64,000 bases of DNA from Vibrio mytili. Its GTDB lineage: Bacteria; Pseudomonadota; Gammaproteobacteria; Enterobacterales; Vibrionaceae. The position numbers and the translations under genes are program-made. Below are positions 29,378-39,293 of the stretch, piece after piece (the stretch's first letter is position 1; the number at the start of each line of letters is the position of its first letter). The notes beneath the pieces were generated by a model that did not search any database, was not told the DNA's origin, and saw only the letters and a program-made list of their open reading frames with translations. The stretch covers positions 33,700 through 97,699 of the forward strand of contig NZ_JXOK01000053.1 of NCBI RefSeq assembly GCF_000830505.1, in the 5' to 3' direction.

Positions 29378-30235
29378 ATGAACACATCAACCAAACTTGT
29401 ACTAGTCACTGCTGCACTATTGTCAACTCCAGCTTGGTCTAAATCTGAATGTAGAGGAAACTGGTCAATTGATGTCGACCGAAGTAATACGCAATATAAA
29501 AGCGATCTTAGTGCGTATATTCCGGTTTACCTGCAAATGTCGAGTGACGTACAACAATGTCGATTTCCGGTTTCATTCGTTTATGTCAATAACAAACAAA
29601 AGAGTCACTTGAGGGCATTCAATCACCAGCTAAATCTTACCGTCTTAGACAGAAACTTCCACCAGCTGAATTATCGTCAAAACAAAGGTTTTCAGTTAAA
29701 CCTTGAGCGAGGCGCAGTAACCAAATTCTGGTTGAAAGTGAATCAGGCCAAGATGGCTTCCTCTGGTTTGTACAATGGTATCTTAGAGTTAAGCATGCGC
29801 TTAGGCGATGATGAACAAAGCAAAAAAGCGAAGGTTCAACTCGATGTTCCTGCTTTTGTTGCATTCCGTTCATCCGGTAATAACCCAATGCTAAAAAGTA
29901 AAGGGCATTCTAGTTATCGTTTTTCACTAGGAAATTTACAATCTAATAAAACGTATCGAGCAGATTTCGATTTGCTGTCGAATTCAAATGTTCGATTAGT
30001 TATCAAGCAAAAGTACGGAGAACTAAGGCTGCACTCTGAACAAAAAATAGCGATACCTTATAAGTTGGATTTCAACCACAAACCCGTGAATACAAAGTCC
30101 ACATTTCAGTTTGAAAACAGCGGGAACATTAAAAAGTGGGGAATACCCATGGAAGTTTCACTGGGGAATATAGATTTTGCCAGAGCAGGCAGCTATCGAG
30201 ATACTATCACGGTTGAAGTAAAAGCACTGCCTTAA
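29378..30235 (+). CDS. putative tip subunit/adhesin of the chaperone-usher pilus
   Basis: A 285-residue secreted protein (signal peptide ending in PAWSK). It has two cysteines, in KSECRGNW and QQCRFPV, then a long beta-rich N-terminal half and a C-terminal pilin-like domain ending GSYRDTITVEVKAL, the strand expected in pilus subunits. A two-domain protein as last gene after the usher is the usual place of a tip adhesin. The receptor is unknown. GAGGG lies before the ATG, and a strong terminator follows. Confidence 0.7.
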   Translation: MNTSTKLVLVTAALLSTPAWSKSECRGNWSIDVDRSNTQYKSDLSAYIPVYLQMSSDVQQCRFPVSFVYVNNKQKSHLRAFNHQLNLTVLDRNFHQLNYRQNKGFQLNLERGAVTKFWLKVNQAKMASSGLYNGILELSMRLGDDEQSKKAKVQLDVPAFVAFRSSGNNPMLKSKGHSSYRFSLGNLQSNKTYRADFDLLSNSNVRLVIKQKYGELRLHSEQKIAIPYKLDFNHKPVNTKSTFQFENSGNIKKWGIPMEVSLGNIDFARAGSYRDTITVEVKALP

Positions 30236-30265
30236 CGACGCCCCAAAATACGTTGACAGCAACAA

Positions 30266-30290
30266 AAAGCCCCGCACTTGGCGGGGCTTT
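30266..30290. terminator. bidirectional terminator between the pilus cluster and EF-G2
   Basis: AAAGCCCCGC pairs perfectly with GCGGGGCTTT around a five-base loop. Read from the minus strand the hairpin is followed by five T residues, so it ends the EF-G2 transcript as well as the pilus operon. Confidence 0.9.
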
Positions 30291-30314
30291 GAAATCATAG
30301 AGTTAACTTAAGAA

Positions 30315-32402
30315 TTACTTCTTAGCGTTACGCTCTTTAACTTCTGCGATTACTTGCTCAGCAACGTTTGCTGGACAAGGTGCGTAGTGTGCGAACTCCA
30401 TAGAGAACTGACCACGACCAGAAGTGATAGTACGTAGGTGACCGATGTAGCCAAACATTTCTGATAGAGGAACGTCTGCTTTAATACGAACACCAGTCGC
30501 GCCAGCTTGTTGGTCTTTGATCATACCACGACGACGGTTAAGGTCACCGATTACATCACCAACGTTATCTTCTGGAGAGAATACGTCAACGTGCATGATA
30601 GGCTCAAGAAGCTGTGGACCTGCTTTAGGCATAGACTGACGGAATGCACCTTTCGCTGCGATTTCGTAAGCGATTGCTGAAGAGTCTACTGCGTGGAAAC
30701 CACCGTCGAACAGTTCAACTTCTACGTCTAGAGTTGGGAAGCCAGCTAGAACACCTTCGTTCATCATGCTCGCGAAGCCTTTCTCTACTGCAGGCCAGAA
30801 TTCTTTAGGTACGTTACCACCAACAACTGTTGATTTGAACGTAAAGCCAGAGTTTAGCTCACCTGGTTTGATACGGTAGTCGATCTTACCGAACTGACCA
30901 GAACCACCAGACTGCTTCTTGTGCGTGTAGCTATCTTCAACTGGTTGAGTGATAGTTTCACGGTAAGCTACCTGTGGAGCACCTACTTCTAGCTCAACGC
31001 CGTAAGTACGCTTAAGGATGTCTACCTTGATGTCTAGGTGAAGTTCACCCATACCTTTCAGGATAGTTTCGCCTGAATCTTCGTCAGTCTCAACTTGGAA
31101 TGATGGATCTTCTGCAACCATTTTACCGATCGCGATACCCATTTTCTCAGTTGAACCTTTATCTTTTGGAGATACAGCAATAGAGATTACTGGTTCTGGG
31201 AAGATCATTGGTTCTAGAGTACATTCGTGCTTAGGATCACATAGAGTGTGACCAGTTTGAACGTTCTTCATACCAACAACAGCGATGATGTCACCCGCTT
31301 GCGCTTCAGTGATCTCGTTACGGTCGTCTGCTTGCATTTCACACATACGGCCGATACGCTCAGTTTTACCTGTCGCAGAGTTAAGTACTGTGTCGCCTTT
31401 CTTCATCACACCAGAGTAGATACGGATGAAAGTTAGCGCGCCGAAGCGGTCATCCATGATCTTAAATGCTAGCGCACGTAGTGGCTCGTCTGCAGATACG
31501 ATCGCTTTTTCACCAGTTGGTTCACCAGTTTCTGGATCAGTTAGGTCTTGTGGATCAACTTCAGTTGGTGATGGTAGGTAATCAACAACCGCGTCTAGTA
31601 CCAACTGAACACCTTTGTTCTTGAACGCAGAACCACAGAAAGTTGGGAAGAACGCTAGGTCACGAGTACCTTTACGGATACAACGTTTTAGATCTTCGAT
31701 AGAAGGCTCTTCACCTTCCATGTAAGCTTCCATTAGATCATCGTCTTGCTCAACTGCAGTTTCGATTAGCTCTTCACGGTAAGCTTCAACGTCATCAACC
31801 ATGTCAGCTGGAACGTCTAGTACTTCGTAGTTTTCTGGAAGACCTGTGTCATCCCATACGTATGCTTTACGAGATAGCAGATCAACAACACCAACGAAGT
31901 CATCTTCACGACCGATTGGAAGAACCATAACTAGTGGGTTTGCCGCTAGTACGTTCTTAACTTGGTCAACAACGTTGTAGAAGTCTGCACCCATACGGTC
32001 TAGTTTGTTAACGAAGATCAGACGAGATACTTCTGATTCGTTCGCGTAACGCCAGTTAGTCTCTGACTGAGGTTCAACACCACCAGAACCACAGAATACA
32101 CCGATACCACCATCTAGTACTTTCAGTGAACGGTATACTTCTACAGTAAAGTCAACGTGTCCCGGAGTATCGATAACGTTTAGGCGGTGACCGTTCCATT
32201 CACAAGTTACCGCTGCTGATTGGATAGTGATACCGCGCTCAGCTTCCTGTTCCATGAAGTCAGTTGTAGACTCACCGTCATGTACTTCACCAGTTTTGTG
32301 GATTTTACCAGTAAGCTTTAGAATACGCTCAGTGGTGGTAGTTTTACCCGCATCAACGTGCGCGAAAATACCAATGTTTCTGTACTTTGATAAATCTGCC
32401 AT
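30315..32402 (-). CDS. fusA: elongation factor G, second copy (EF-G2)
   Basis: A translational GTPase of 695 residues that moves the ribosome along mRNA or, in second copies, can serve in recycling. All GTPase motifs are present: [12 protein letters not shown] (G1), DTPGHVDF (G3) and NKLDRMGAD (G4), and domains II to V follow. I start at ATG 32402 (MADLSKYRN), since the extra 19 residues of the longer frame have no family match. It stands alone, not in the str operon with rpsL/rpsG/tufA, so it is the second copy known in vibrios. Its exact role relative to the main EF-G is not shown by sequence. Confidence 0.92.
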   Translation of the reverse strand: MADLSKYRNIGIFAHVDAGKTTTTERILKLTGKIHKTGEVHDGESTTDFMEQEAERGITIQSAAVTCEWNGHRLNVIDTPGHVDFTVEVYRSLKVLDGGIGVFCGSGGVEPQSETNWRYANESEVSRLIFVNKLDRMGADFYNVVDQVKNVLAANPLVMVLPIGREDDFVGVVDLLSRKAYVWDDTGLPENYEVLDVPADMVDDVEAYREELIETAVEQDDDLMEAYMEGEEPSIEDLKRCIRKGTRDLAFFPTFCGSAFKNKGVQLVLDAVVDYLPSPTEVDPQDLTDPETGEPTGEKAIVSADEPLRALAFKIMDDRFGALTFIRIYSGVMKKGDTVLNSATGKTERIGRMCEMQADDRNEITEAQAGDIIAVVGMKNVQTGHTLCDPKHECTLEPMIFPEPVISIAVSPKDKGSTEKMGIAIGKMVAEDPSFQVETDEDSGETILKGMGELHLDIKVDILKRTYGVELEVGAPQVAYRETITQPVEDSYTHKKQSGGSGQFGKIDYRIKPGELNSGFTFKSTVVGGNVPKEFWPAVEKGFASMMNEGVLAGFPTLDVEVELFDGGFHAVDSSAIAYEIAAKGAFRQSMPKAGPQLLEPIMHVDVFSPEDNVGDVIGDLNRRRGMIKDQQAGATGVRIKADVPLSEMFGYIGHLRTITSGRGQFSMEFAHYAPCPANVAEQVIAEVKERNAKK

Positions 32403-32618
32403 TGTCTTACTCTGTTTATAAGGTATAAATTGCGCGCAGAGTATAACACAATCTGTCAAGACTGATACCCTTGCGTGCAGATGGAAAGAAAAAAATTAAA
32501 TCGTAAATATTCCGTTCCCAAAGGATAGCTGAATACCACAATTTATGTACTTTATTCGATCTTGTTCACTCACTAAAAAGCGAACAATTTAGATACGGTT
32601 ATCTCGAATATGAGAACC

Positions 32619-33998
32619 TCATAACTCATCGAAGGCTTCAATTGCCTCTGATAGTTTTTTGACTCCGTGAACTTGCATACCAGCAATACCACCTTTCGGC
32701 ATATTCGCTGCTGGAACGATCGCTTTTTTAAAGCCGTGCTTAAAGGCTTCGTTCAAACGTTCTTGTCCACTTGGTACCGGACGAATTTCACCCGCCAAAC
32801 CAACTTCACCGAAGATCACGACATCTTTGGGTAACGGACGATCACGGAAACTGGATAATAGCGCCATGACTAAGGCAAGGTCCGCACTGGTTTCGGTTAC
32901 TTTAACACCACCGACGACATTGACAAAGACATCTTGGTCCGCCATTTGTAAACCACCATGCTTATGCAGCACAGCTAATAATAAGGAAAGACGGTTTTGC
33001 TCCAGCCCCACTGCTACACGGCGTGGGTTTGCCAATTGTGAATAATCCACCAGCGCTTGAATTTCGACCAGCAACGGACGCGTGCCTTCCCAAACGACCA
33101 TCACGGATGAGCCTGAGGTTTCTTCTTCGCCTCGCGAAAGGAAAATCGCCGACGGGTTACTCACCTCTTTTAACCCCTGTCCGGTCATGGCAAACACACC
33201 AAGTTCATTCACCGCGCCAAAGCGGTTTTTATGACTGCGTAATGTTCTGAAGCGGCTATCCGTACCGCCATCCAATAACACAGAACAATCGATAATATGC
33301 TCAAGCACTTTCGGACCAGCCAGTGTGCCATCTTTGGTGACGTGACCGACAATGAATACCGCCACATTGTTTTGTTTGGCGTAACGTGTCAGTGCCGTGG
33401 CCGACTCTCGTACCTGCGCTACGCTACCGGGTGACGATTGCACATCTGATACATGCATGACCTGGATTGAGTCAATCACCATAATGCGCGGTTGCTCTTT
33501 CTCTGCGATTTGGCAAATTTTGTCGACATTTGTCTCAGATAACATTTTTAAATGATCTTTTGGCAAACCTAACCGAGACGCGCGCATCGCGACCTGCTGC
33601 AAAGACTCCTCGCCTGTCACATAGAGCGTGGGCATTTGTGCCGATAAACTGCACATCGTTTGCAAAAGCAATGTCGATTTACCAGCGCCTGGGCTACCGC
33701 CAATGAGAATAGCGGCACCCGGTACTACACCACCACCGAGTACGCGATCCAGCTCTTTAAAGCCGCTGGTAAAACGTGGCACTTCTTGTAAGTCAATTTC
33801 TGACAGCGTTTGTACTTGCGCTTCTGTGGCTGACCCAGCATATCCGGTCAAACGTTCATTGCGAGCCACCGTGGGTGATGCTGCAATTCGCACTTCAGTA
33901 ATGGTATTCCAAGCGCCACACGCATTACATTGTCCCTGCCAACGTGGGAAGTCCGCGCCACAATCATTACAAACATACGCTCGTTTTGCTTTCGCCAT
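32619..33998 (-). CDS. radA: DNA repair protein RadA
   Basis: RadA is a RecA-like helicase that extends branches during recombination. The N-terminal four-cysteine zinc finger is YVCNDCGADF then CNACGAWNT. Walker A is GGSPGAGKSTLLLQ near residue 97, the RadA-specific KNRFG motif is in RSHKNRFGAVNE near residue 256, and a Lon-like C-terminal domain follows. Length 459 residues is standard. GAGG precedes the ATG. It is divergent from the PilZ-domain gene at 34130. Confidence 0.97.
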   Translation of the reverse strand: MAKAKRAYVCNDCGADFPRWQGQCNACGAWNTITEVRIAASPTVARNERLTGYAGSATEAQVQTLSEIDLQEVPRFTSGFKELDRVLGGGVVPGAAILIGGSPGAGKSTLLLQTMCSLSAQMPTLYVTGEESLQQVAMRASRLGLPKDHLKMLSETNVDKICQIAEKEQPRIMVIDSIQVMHVSDVQSSPGSVAQVRESATALTRYAKQNNVAVFIVGHVTKDGTLAGPKVLEHIIDCSVLLDGGTDSRFRTLRSHKNRFGAVNELGVFAMTGQGLKEVSNPSAIFLSRGEEETSGSSVMVVWEGTRPLLVEIQALVDYSQLANPRRVAVGLEQNRLSLLLAVLHKHGGLQMADQDVFVNVVGGVKVTETSADLALVMALLSSFRDRPLPKDVVIFGEVGLAGEIRPVPSGQERLNEAFKHGFKKAIVPAANMPKGGIAGMQVHGVKKLSEAIEAFDEL

Positions 33999-34129
33999 GA
34001 TGCCTCGATGAATTCAATATCCGATATTTTCGACAAATGTGACCAAGCCTATCACTAGACCCCGATGGACTTAAGTTATAATCTGCTAGGCCGATAACCA
34101 TAAAATAACGACATACTCTAACAGAAATA

Positions 34130-36484
34130 ATGCAGCAATCTGAAATACTCTCTCTCGCAGAACGACTTATTCCCGTTTATGGATCGCAAGACTTTGATTT
34201 TGTCCTAGGTCAGTTGACAGAGGAAGAAGCGCCGTCGGTAAAAATCCTGGTTAAGATTGAGCTAAACCGTCTGATGGCTCCATGCAGTAAGAGCATTGAT
34301 TTAAGAGGTCGCGTTCAGGGTGAGTGCAGAAAATACATCTTAGATGACATTCCACACTGGTTAGATGATGTTGCATTTAATGCCTACCATAAGAACATCA
34401 AAAAATTTGGTGGCTATACCGAAGGCATGTGGGAAGCCTTAAACAACACTCGCAATAACTTCCGAGTCATGGGGCAAAATACGTCGCAAGACACCACCGC
34501 ACCGTTAACCGATCCTAAAAGCCCTTTTCTGGCTGAGCCGATTCACTTTGGTTACGATTTAAAACGTCAAGAAAAGCGCTTAAAACTTCAGTCGCAAGTT
34601 GAAATATGCCTATCCAAAGGTCAACTATTACATGGTGTTAGCATCGATCTGTCTAATTCTGGAGCAAAATTTAAAGTACCAAGCGCCTTCAAGTACAGCC
34701 TTGGTGAAGTCATCCAAGTGACATTTACCGAGTTTTCCAGCAATTCGGAACTCCCAGGTATCGAAAAACCACTCGCCTACCGAGTGTTAGCCGTCGATGA
34801 CTGTTACGAGAATGATGCCATTTTATATCTTAGAACCATTCGTGTTAGCGAAACCAATATCATCAGCCAAATCATCGATGAAGCATTGAATAACAGTACC
34901 AAACGCACACAACACGACAATCAAGACAAGATCCTTAGCGCGCGAACACACGGCTATGAGCATATCGCATTAAAGCACACCAGCACCCTGCCCTTATTCT
35001 TTGAAGGCAGTGAGCTCAAACTCGCCATGTTGACGCCCAATAACCAGCAGGTTTGGCAGTACTGGCATGATGAACGTAATCAGCAAGTGTTTGGCTCTTT
35101 ATTGCATAAACAACGAATTAACTCACTGATCGCGCCAGGCGTGACGGGGACAAGCAACGTGCTCTACTCCTTTACTCATGAGCATGAGCAGAAAACCTAT
35201 TTTTATTCGATGCTAAGACCCGAGGCCAGCCGTGAGCAGCGCAAGTTGTTTTGGCATATTGGAGCAAAGCGTAAAAGCTGGCGAGTGTTCCGCATCTCTA
35301 TTTTCGAGTTATCAGGGCAAGAAAAAGCCGACTTGGCTTCCTTCTCGTCGGAACTGGCTGAACAATCACACTCGCTTACCCACGTGGGATTTCTGCAAGA
35401 GATTGCTGATGAGCAATCAGGACAAGATTACCTCCTGTCGGAAAAGCCTCGTCTCGCCGCTAACGCGATTAACACCTTCCGTCACCCTAGAAAGATCATT
35501 GGCAATCCAAAGGGCATTTATTTTGATGCTAAATCTCGACGCAAAGAGCCGCGTTATCGCTTTAAAACCCCTTTAGAACTCAATACAGGGCAGACAAAAA
35601 CTGCAGGATTTACCGCTGATATTTCTAAACATGGACTTGGTATCCGACTAGATGAACCGACTTTGCTGCGCTCCGGGCAACAGGTACAGATTCATTTTCG
35701 TGAACTACAGCTGTACGATAAAAAGCTGCCACTCTCTGCAGTACCTTATCGAGTTGTGAGAGTCAGTCCCAATGGTCGTAGCGTTCAACTGAAGATGGAT
35801 GAAAGCAGTAAACTGCTGCGAGTCATCGCATTTTTCAGCAGTATTATCGAGCACAACCAAGACAAACTGATTCAACAGCAAGAAGTACTACCGAGCAACG
35901 ATCTGCTAGAAAGGTTGCACAGTGTGTTGCTGTCAAGAACGCTAAGTGCGCCAGTGTTTATTAGTAAAAGCGCAGGCTCTACTTCATCGTTATCAACCCC
36001 AGTAATCGGCGTGAATATGCCGTTACCCAAGTACGTTGAGTTATTCGCCCGCTTAGGACACGATAAATCGTTTGCTCTTGAGCCTATTTTTAAAGGAAGA
36101 ACAAACACGTTAATTGCCGAAGCGATCAAGCGAGTCGAAGGAGCAACCGTTAAGTATCACGATCTTTATATAAGCACGGCTAAAGTCGGCAGCAAAATTA
36201 CGGCGTTTAACACTCATTTACATCAAGACTTTGCCAATGCGAAAGAACGAATTCATTTTATTAAGCAGGCGCGAATGAAAGGGGATGTATACGTACTTCG
36301 TATCTCGACAGCACCGATTTTTGATCCGATGACTTCCCTGTTAGAAAAAGAACTCAGTGAGTTAACTCTCTTGAGTGTACACCAAGCCCGGAAACTGGAA
36401 AAAGAGCTCACCTCATTGGTCGGCTATTGTGAGCTTAAAGACATCACCGAAGAAGTGATCGTCCGGCTCGAGTTAACGGAATAA
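34130..36484 (+). CDS. plzC: two-PilZ-domain protein, PlzC-like
   Basis: A 784-residue cytoplasmic protein. The first PilZ domain is near residues 145-245, with RQEKRLKLQ and then IDLSNSGAKF. The second is near residues 465-565, with RRKEPRYRF and then ADISKHGLGI. Both keep the R-x3-R and D-x-S-x2-G residues that bind c-di-GMP. V. cholerae PlzC is encoded at the same place between radA and serB, as I recall, so this is probably its counterpart. It would be a c-di-GMP receptor; the output is not known from sequence. The two other long segments have no named domain. A terminator follows. Confidence 0.85.
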   Translation: MQQSEILSLAERLIPVYGSQDFDFVLGQLTEEEAPSVKILVKIELNRLMAPCSKSIDLRGRVQGECRKYILDDIPHWLDDVAFNAYHKNIKKFGGYTEGMWEALNNTRNNFRVMGQNTSQDTTAPLTDPKSPFLAEPIHFGYDLKRQEKRLKLQSQVEICLSKGQLLHGVSIDLSNSGAKFKVPSAFKYSLGEVIQVTFTEFSSNSELPGIEKPLAYRVLAVDDCYENDAILYLRTIRVSETNIISQIIDEALNNSTKRTQHDNQDKILSARTHGYEHIALKHTSTLPLFFEGSELKLAMLTPNNQQVWQYWHDERNQQVFGSLLHKQRINSLIAPGVTGTSNVLYSFTHEHEQKTYFYSMLRPEASREQRKLFWHIGAKRKSWRVFRISIFELSGQEKADLASFSSELAEQSHSLTHVGFLQEIADEQSGQDYLLSEKPRLAANAINTFRHPRKIIGNPKGIYFDAKSRRKEPRYRFKTPLELNTGQTKTAGFTADISKHGLGIRLDEPTLLRSGQQVQIHFRELQLYDKKLPLSAVPYRVVRVSPNGRSVQLKMDESSKLLRVIAFFSSIIEHNQDKLIQQQEVLPSNDLLERLHSVLLSRTLSAPVFISKSAGSTSSLSTPVIGVNMPLPKYVELFARLGHDKSFALEPIFKGRTNTLIAEAIKRVEGATVKYHDLYISTAKVGSKITAFNTHLHQDFANAKERIHFIKQARMKGDVYVLRISTAPIFDPMTSLLEKELSELTLLSVHQARKLEKELTSLVGYCELKDITEEVIVRLELTE

Positions 36485-36503
36485 TCTTAATCGTCAGCCG
36501 AAA

Positions 36504-36539
36504 CCAAAAAACACCGCTGTAATTTGCGGTGTTTTTTGG
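36504..36539 (+). terminator. strong terminator after plzC
   Basis: A perfect 14-base-pair stem (CCAAAAAACACCGC with its complement) around an eight-base loop, with a T run in the 3' arm. It works in both directions. A smaller seven-base-pair hairpin (TTGAGCC/GGCTCAA, 36579-36600) lies between it and the serB stop. Confidence 0.9.
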
Positions 36540-36603
36540 ATCTGTATTTATTGTAAAGGCCTACAAGTCGTGGAAAGCTTGAGCCAAAAAACAGGCTCAA
36601 TTG

Positions 36604-37584
36604 TTACGGTTTCGACTTCCAACTGATTTTTTGCTGTTTAACCAGTGAACCCGATAAGATGCACAGTACCCCGCCTAAACCGGCATAGCGCACGGCGGAT
36701 TGAGCTTGTGCTTCCACTTTAGGTTTCGCATGGTACGCGATACCCAATCCAGCCACCGACATCATCACTAGGTCATTGGCACCGTCACCGACAGCAACCG
36801 TATTATGTTGTTCGATTTCATATTCGTCCGCTAGTTCGACCAGAATGTCAGACTTCACTTGTGCGTTTACCACATCACCCAATACTTCCCCGGTCAGTTT
36901 TCCATCAATGATTTCCAACTGATTAGAGTGAGCAAAATCTAATCCTACTTTTTCTTTAATGTAATCCGAGAAGTAGGTAAAACCACCCGAGGCGATCGCG
37001 GTTTTCCAGCCCAGTGCTTTCAGTGTGTTAATGAGAGCTTCAAAATCTTGCATGAAGGGTAGTTGACTGCGTACTTGCTCTAGAATGGCTTCATCCGCGC
37101 CTTTTAATTTGCCAACACGCTGACGAAGGCTCTGCTCAAAATCGAGTTCACCTTGCATTGCACGTTCAGTGACTTCAGCAACCTCTTCACCCACTCCCGC
37201 AAGTTTGGCGATTTCATCAATACATTCAATTTCTATTGCGGTTGAGTCCATGTCAAATACGATAAGCCCTGGTGCGGATAAATCTGGTACCTCATTCAGT
37301 GAGGCATAATCTAAATTAAGGCTGTTTAAAATGGTTTCATGCTCTGGAGTCAGTTCCCCAGCCATTAAGGCAACTTCGTATTCCCCGACCTTCCAAGTAT
37401 CCTGAACGGGGTTATAGAAACCGGTATAGAAGTCGATATCTTCAAAATGCTTTGGTGAAAGGTATTGCGCAAAAATAATCCAATTTGCTTTGGCTTTATC
37501 CAATTGAGAAGCAAACCGAGTTTCGGGAAGTCGCTTTAAAAGTGTTGTATGTTTTCTGATAGGCAAGCTTTTTGACGCGTCCAT
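36604..37584 (-). CDS. serB: phosphoserine phosphatase
   Basis: SerB removes phosphate from phosphoserine in the last step of serine synthesis. The haloacid dehalogenase nucleophile motif DMDSTAIEIECIDE is near residue 110, followed by SGGFTYFSD (motif II) near residue 198 and VGDGANDLVMM (motif IV) near residue 266. An N-terminal ACT-like extension gives 326 residues, as in gamma-proteobacteria. AAAGGA precedes the ATG. It is divergent from ytjB, as in E. coli. Confidence 0.96.
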   Translation of the reverse strand: MDASKSLPIRKHTTLLKRLPETRFASQLDKAKANWIIFAQYLSPKHFEDIDFYTGFYNPVQDTWKVGEYEVALMAGELTPEHETILNSLNLDYASLNEVPDLSAPGLIVFDMDSTAIEIECIDEIAKLAGVGEEVAEVTERAMQGELDFEQSLRQRVGKLKGADEAILEQVRSQLPFMQDFEALINTLKALGWKTAIASGGFTYFSDYIKEKVGLDFAHSNQLEIIDGKLTGEVLGDVVNAQVKSDILVELADEYEIEQHNTVAVGDGANDLVMMSVAGLGIAYHAKPKVEAQAQSAVRYAGLGGVLCILSGSLVKQQKISWKSKP

Positions 37585-37675
37585 GTATATAATCCTTTAT
37601 GACTTTGCTAAAACGTTACCTCAACACGCTAAAAAGGCAAGTCTTTGTTTTATTTTCAATGGATGAGTAAAGAGC

Positions 37676-38281
37676 ATGAGTGAATCCTTGTTCTCTGTGA
37701 GAAATGCCTTAAGAATTTTAGCGCTGATATTAGTGTGCGTGATGTTATTCATGACCATTAAAAATAGCGTGGTGATCAGTAAAGGCAATGAGAAAATTCA
37801 AGCTCAACAGCTTGAAACACTCACCAAAGTTTTGATTTCTCAGGCATCGTTGTCTGCGAGCGAAATGATCTTAACCAAAGATCAAGAGCGGCTATTAAAG
37901 CTAACTAATCAGTTGGCGCAAGACCGATTAGTATTCGATGCGACGATTTATGACGCTGAAGGCATTCGTTTAGCGTCCAGCGAAGAGGCGTTATCGGTAC
38001 GAGAAGTGCTAGGGTTAGATACACCACTGGCGACAGCCTCTATTGGTCGACAACAGTTAGTCGAACCAGTTTTTGCTGATGGCGCCGTGATCGGTTTTGT
38101 TCGCGTGACCTTTGAAACTGGGCGCGTGACGGCTATTTCGGACCACCATTATCGTAAAAGCGATCGCTACATGTACATGATGGTATTGATGAGCTTTGCC
38201 TGTGGCATGCTGTTTATTATGATCTTGCGCAGACAACCGATTCGGCGCAAGAAAGCAGAAAATCTGCTGCTGACGAAGTAA
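37676..38281 (+). CDS. ytjB: YtjB/AhpA-family membrane protein
   Basis: A 201-residue inner-membrane protein with one helix near residues 12-30 and one near 165-182, enclosing a periplasmic domain of about 130 residues. The IDENTITY of the family rests on gene position next to serB, the two-helix plan, and the basic tail RRQPIRRKKAE. The function in E. coli (Smp/YtjB) is not settled; a link to membrane or haemolytic phenotypes has been proposed for AhpA relatives. No catalytic motif is visible. Confidence 0.8.
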   Translation: MSESLFSVRNALRILALILVCVMLFMTIKNSVVISKGNEKIQAQQLETLTKVLISQASLSASEMILTKDQERLLKLTNQLAQDRLVFDATIYDAEGIRLASSEEALSVREVLGLDTPLATASIGRQQLVEPVFADGAVIGFVRVTFETGRVTAISDHHYRKSDRYMYMMVLMSFACGMLFIMILRRQPIRRKKAENLLLTK

Positions 38282-38373
38282 CGCGAAAACCATCGCTCAT
38301 TAAGGTTAAAGTCGTTCGTTCAAACTGTTTCATGCTATAACCAGCACACGTTAAAGTAATACGTGTTCACAAT

Positions 38374-38401
38374 AAAACGGCCCGCAATTGCGGGCCGTTT
38401 T
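38374..38401. terminator. bidirectional terminator between ytjB and deoD
   Basis: A perfect 28-base palindrome, arm AAAACGGCCCGCAA, with A and T runs at its two ends. It sits between the converging ends of ytjB (38281) and deoD (38430). Confidence 0.92.
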
Positions 38402-38429
38402 GATACTCTGGAGTTAATTGAGAAGAAGA

Positions 38430-39149
38430 CTACTCTTTATCCCCTAAAAGAACAGAGTCTAACGCAATCAACATCATGTCATTAAAGGTAGTTTGACGCT
38501 CGTCAGACGTGGTTTGTTCACCGGTTTTGATGTGGTCTGAAACCGTACAAATGGTTAATGCCTTTGCACCGTATTCCGCCGCCACGCCATAAATGCCAGC
38601 CGCTTCCATTTCTACACCGACGATGCCGTATTTGTCCATCACGTCAAACATCTCAGGATCCGGCGTGTAAAACAGTTCTGCCGAGAATAGGTTACCCACT
38701 TTGACGTCGATACCGCGCGCTTTTGCCGCTTCTTCTGCGGCACGGACCATTTTATAGTCCGCGATAGCTGCAAAGTCATGATCTTTGAAACGAATGCGGT
38801 TGACTTTCGAGTCCGTACACGCGCCCATACCGATCACGACGTCGCGCACTTTAATGTCTTCGTTGACGGCACCACAACTGCCGACACGAATCACTTTCTT
38901 CACACCAAAGTCTTTGATCAGTTCAGTCACATAAATAGAGCAAGAAGGAATACCCATACCGTGTCCCATTACCGAAATCTTGCGACCTTTGTATGTACCG
39001 GTGTAACCGAACATATTACGTACGTCACACACTTGAACCACATCTTCAAGGAAGGTTTCTGCGATGTACTTTGCACGCAGTGGATCACCAGGCATTAGTA
39101 CGACGTCTGCGAATGCACCCATTTCGGCGTTAATATGAGGAGTAGCCAT
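38430..39149 (-). CDS. deoD: purine nucleoside phosphorylase, DeoD type
   Basis: DeoD splits purine nucleosides with phosphate into base and (deoxy)ribose-1-phosphate. The family pattern is clear: [20 protein letters not shown] at the N-terminus, [20 protein letters not shown] near residue 90, and [19 protein letters not shown] near residue 178. Length 239 residues. It is the last gene of the deo cluster and is separated from deoB by a hairpin, so it may be made at a different level. Confidence 0.97.
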   Translation of the reverse strand: MATPHINAEMGAFADVVLMPGDPLRAKYIAETFLEDVVQVCDVRNMFGYTGTYKGRKISVMGHGMGIPSCSIYVTELIKDFGVKKVIRVGSCGAVNEDIKVRDVVIGMGACTDSKVNRIRFKDHDFAAIADYKMVRAAEEAAKARGIDVKVGNLFSAELFYTPDPEMFDVMDKYGIVGVEMEAAGIYGVAAEYGAKALTICTVSDHIKTGEQTTSDERQTTFNDMMLIALDSVLLGDKE

Positions 39150-39241
39150 AATGTTTTCCTTACTATTTTCTTTTATCTCTAGCGCTCCACGAATAAAGCC
39201 CAGAGTTTTCTCGTTTCCGACAGCGATTTAAAGCTAAATAG

Positions 39242-39272
39242 AAAACTAGGAGCAAGATACGCCCCTAGTTTT
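39242..39272 (-). terminator. intercistronic hairpin between deoB and deoD
   Basis: AAAACTAGGAGC pairs with GCCCCTAGTTTT with one mismatch around a seven-base loop. On the minus strand the 3' arm ends in TTTTC. It may act as a partial terminator or protect the upstream mRNA. Confidence 0.6.
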
Positions 39273-39293
39273 GTTATTTTAATCATCTATTGA

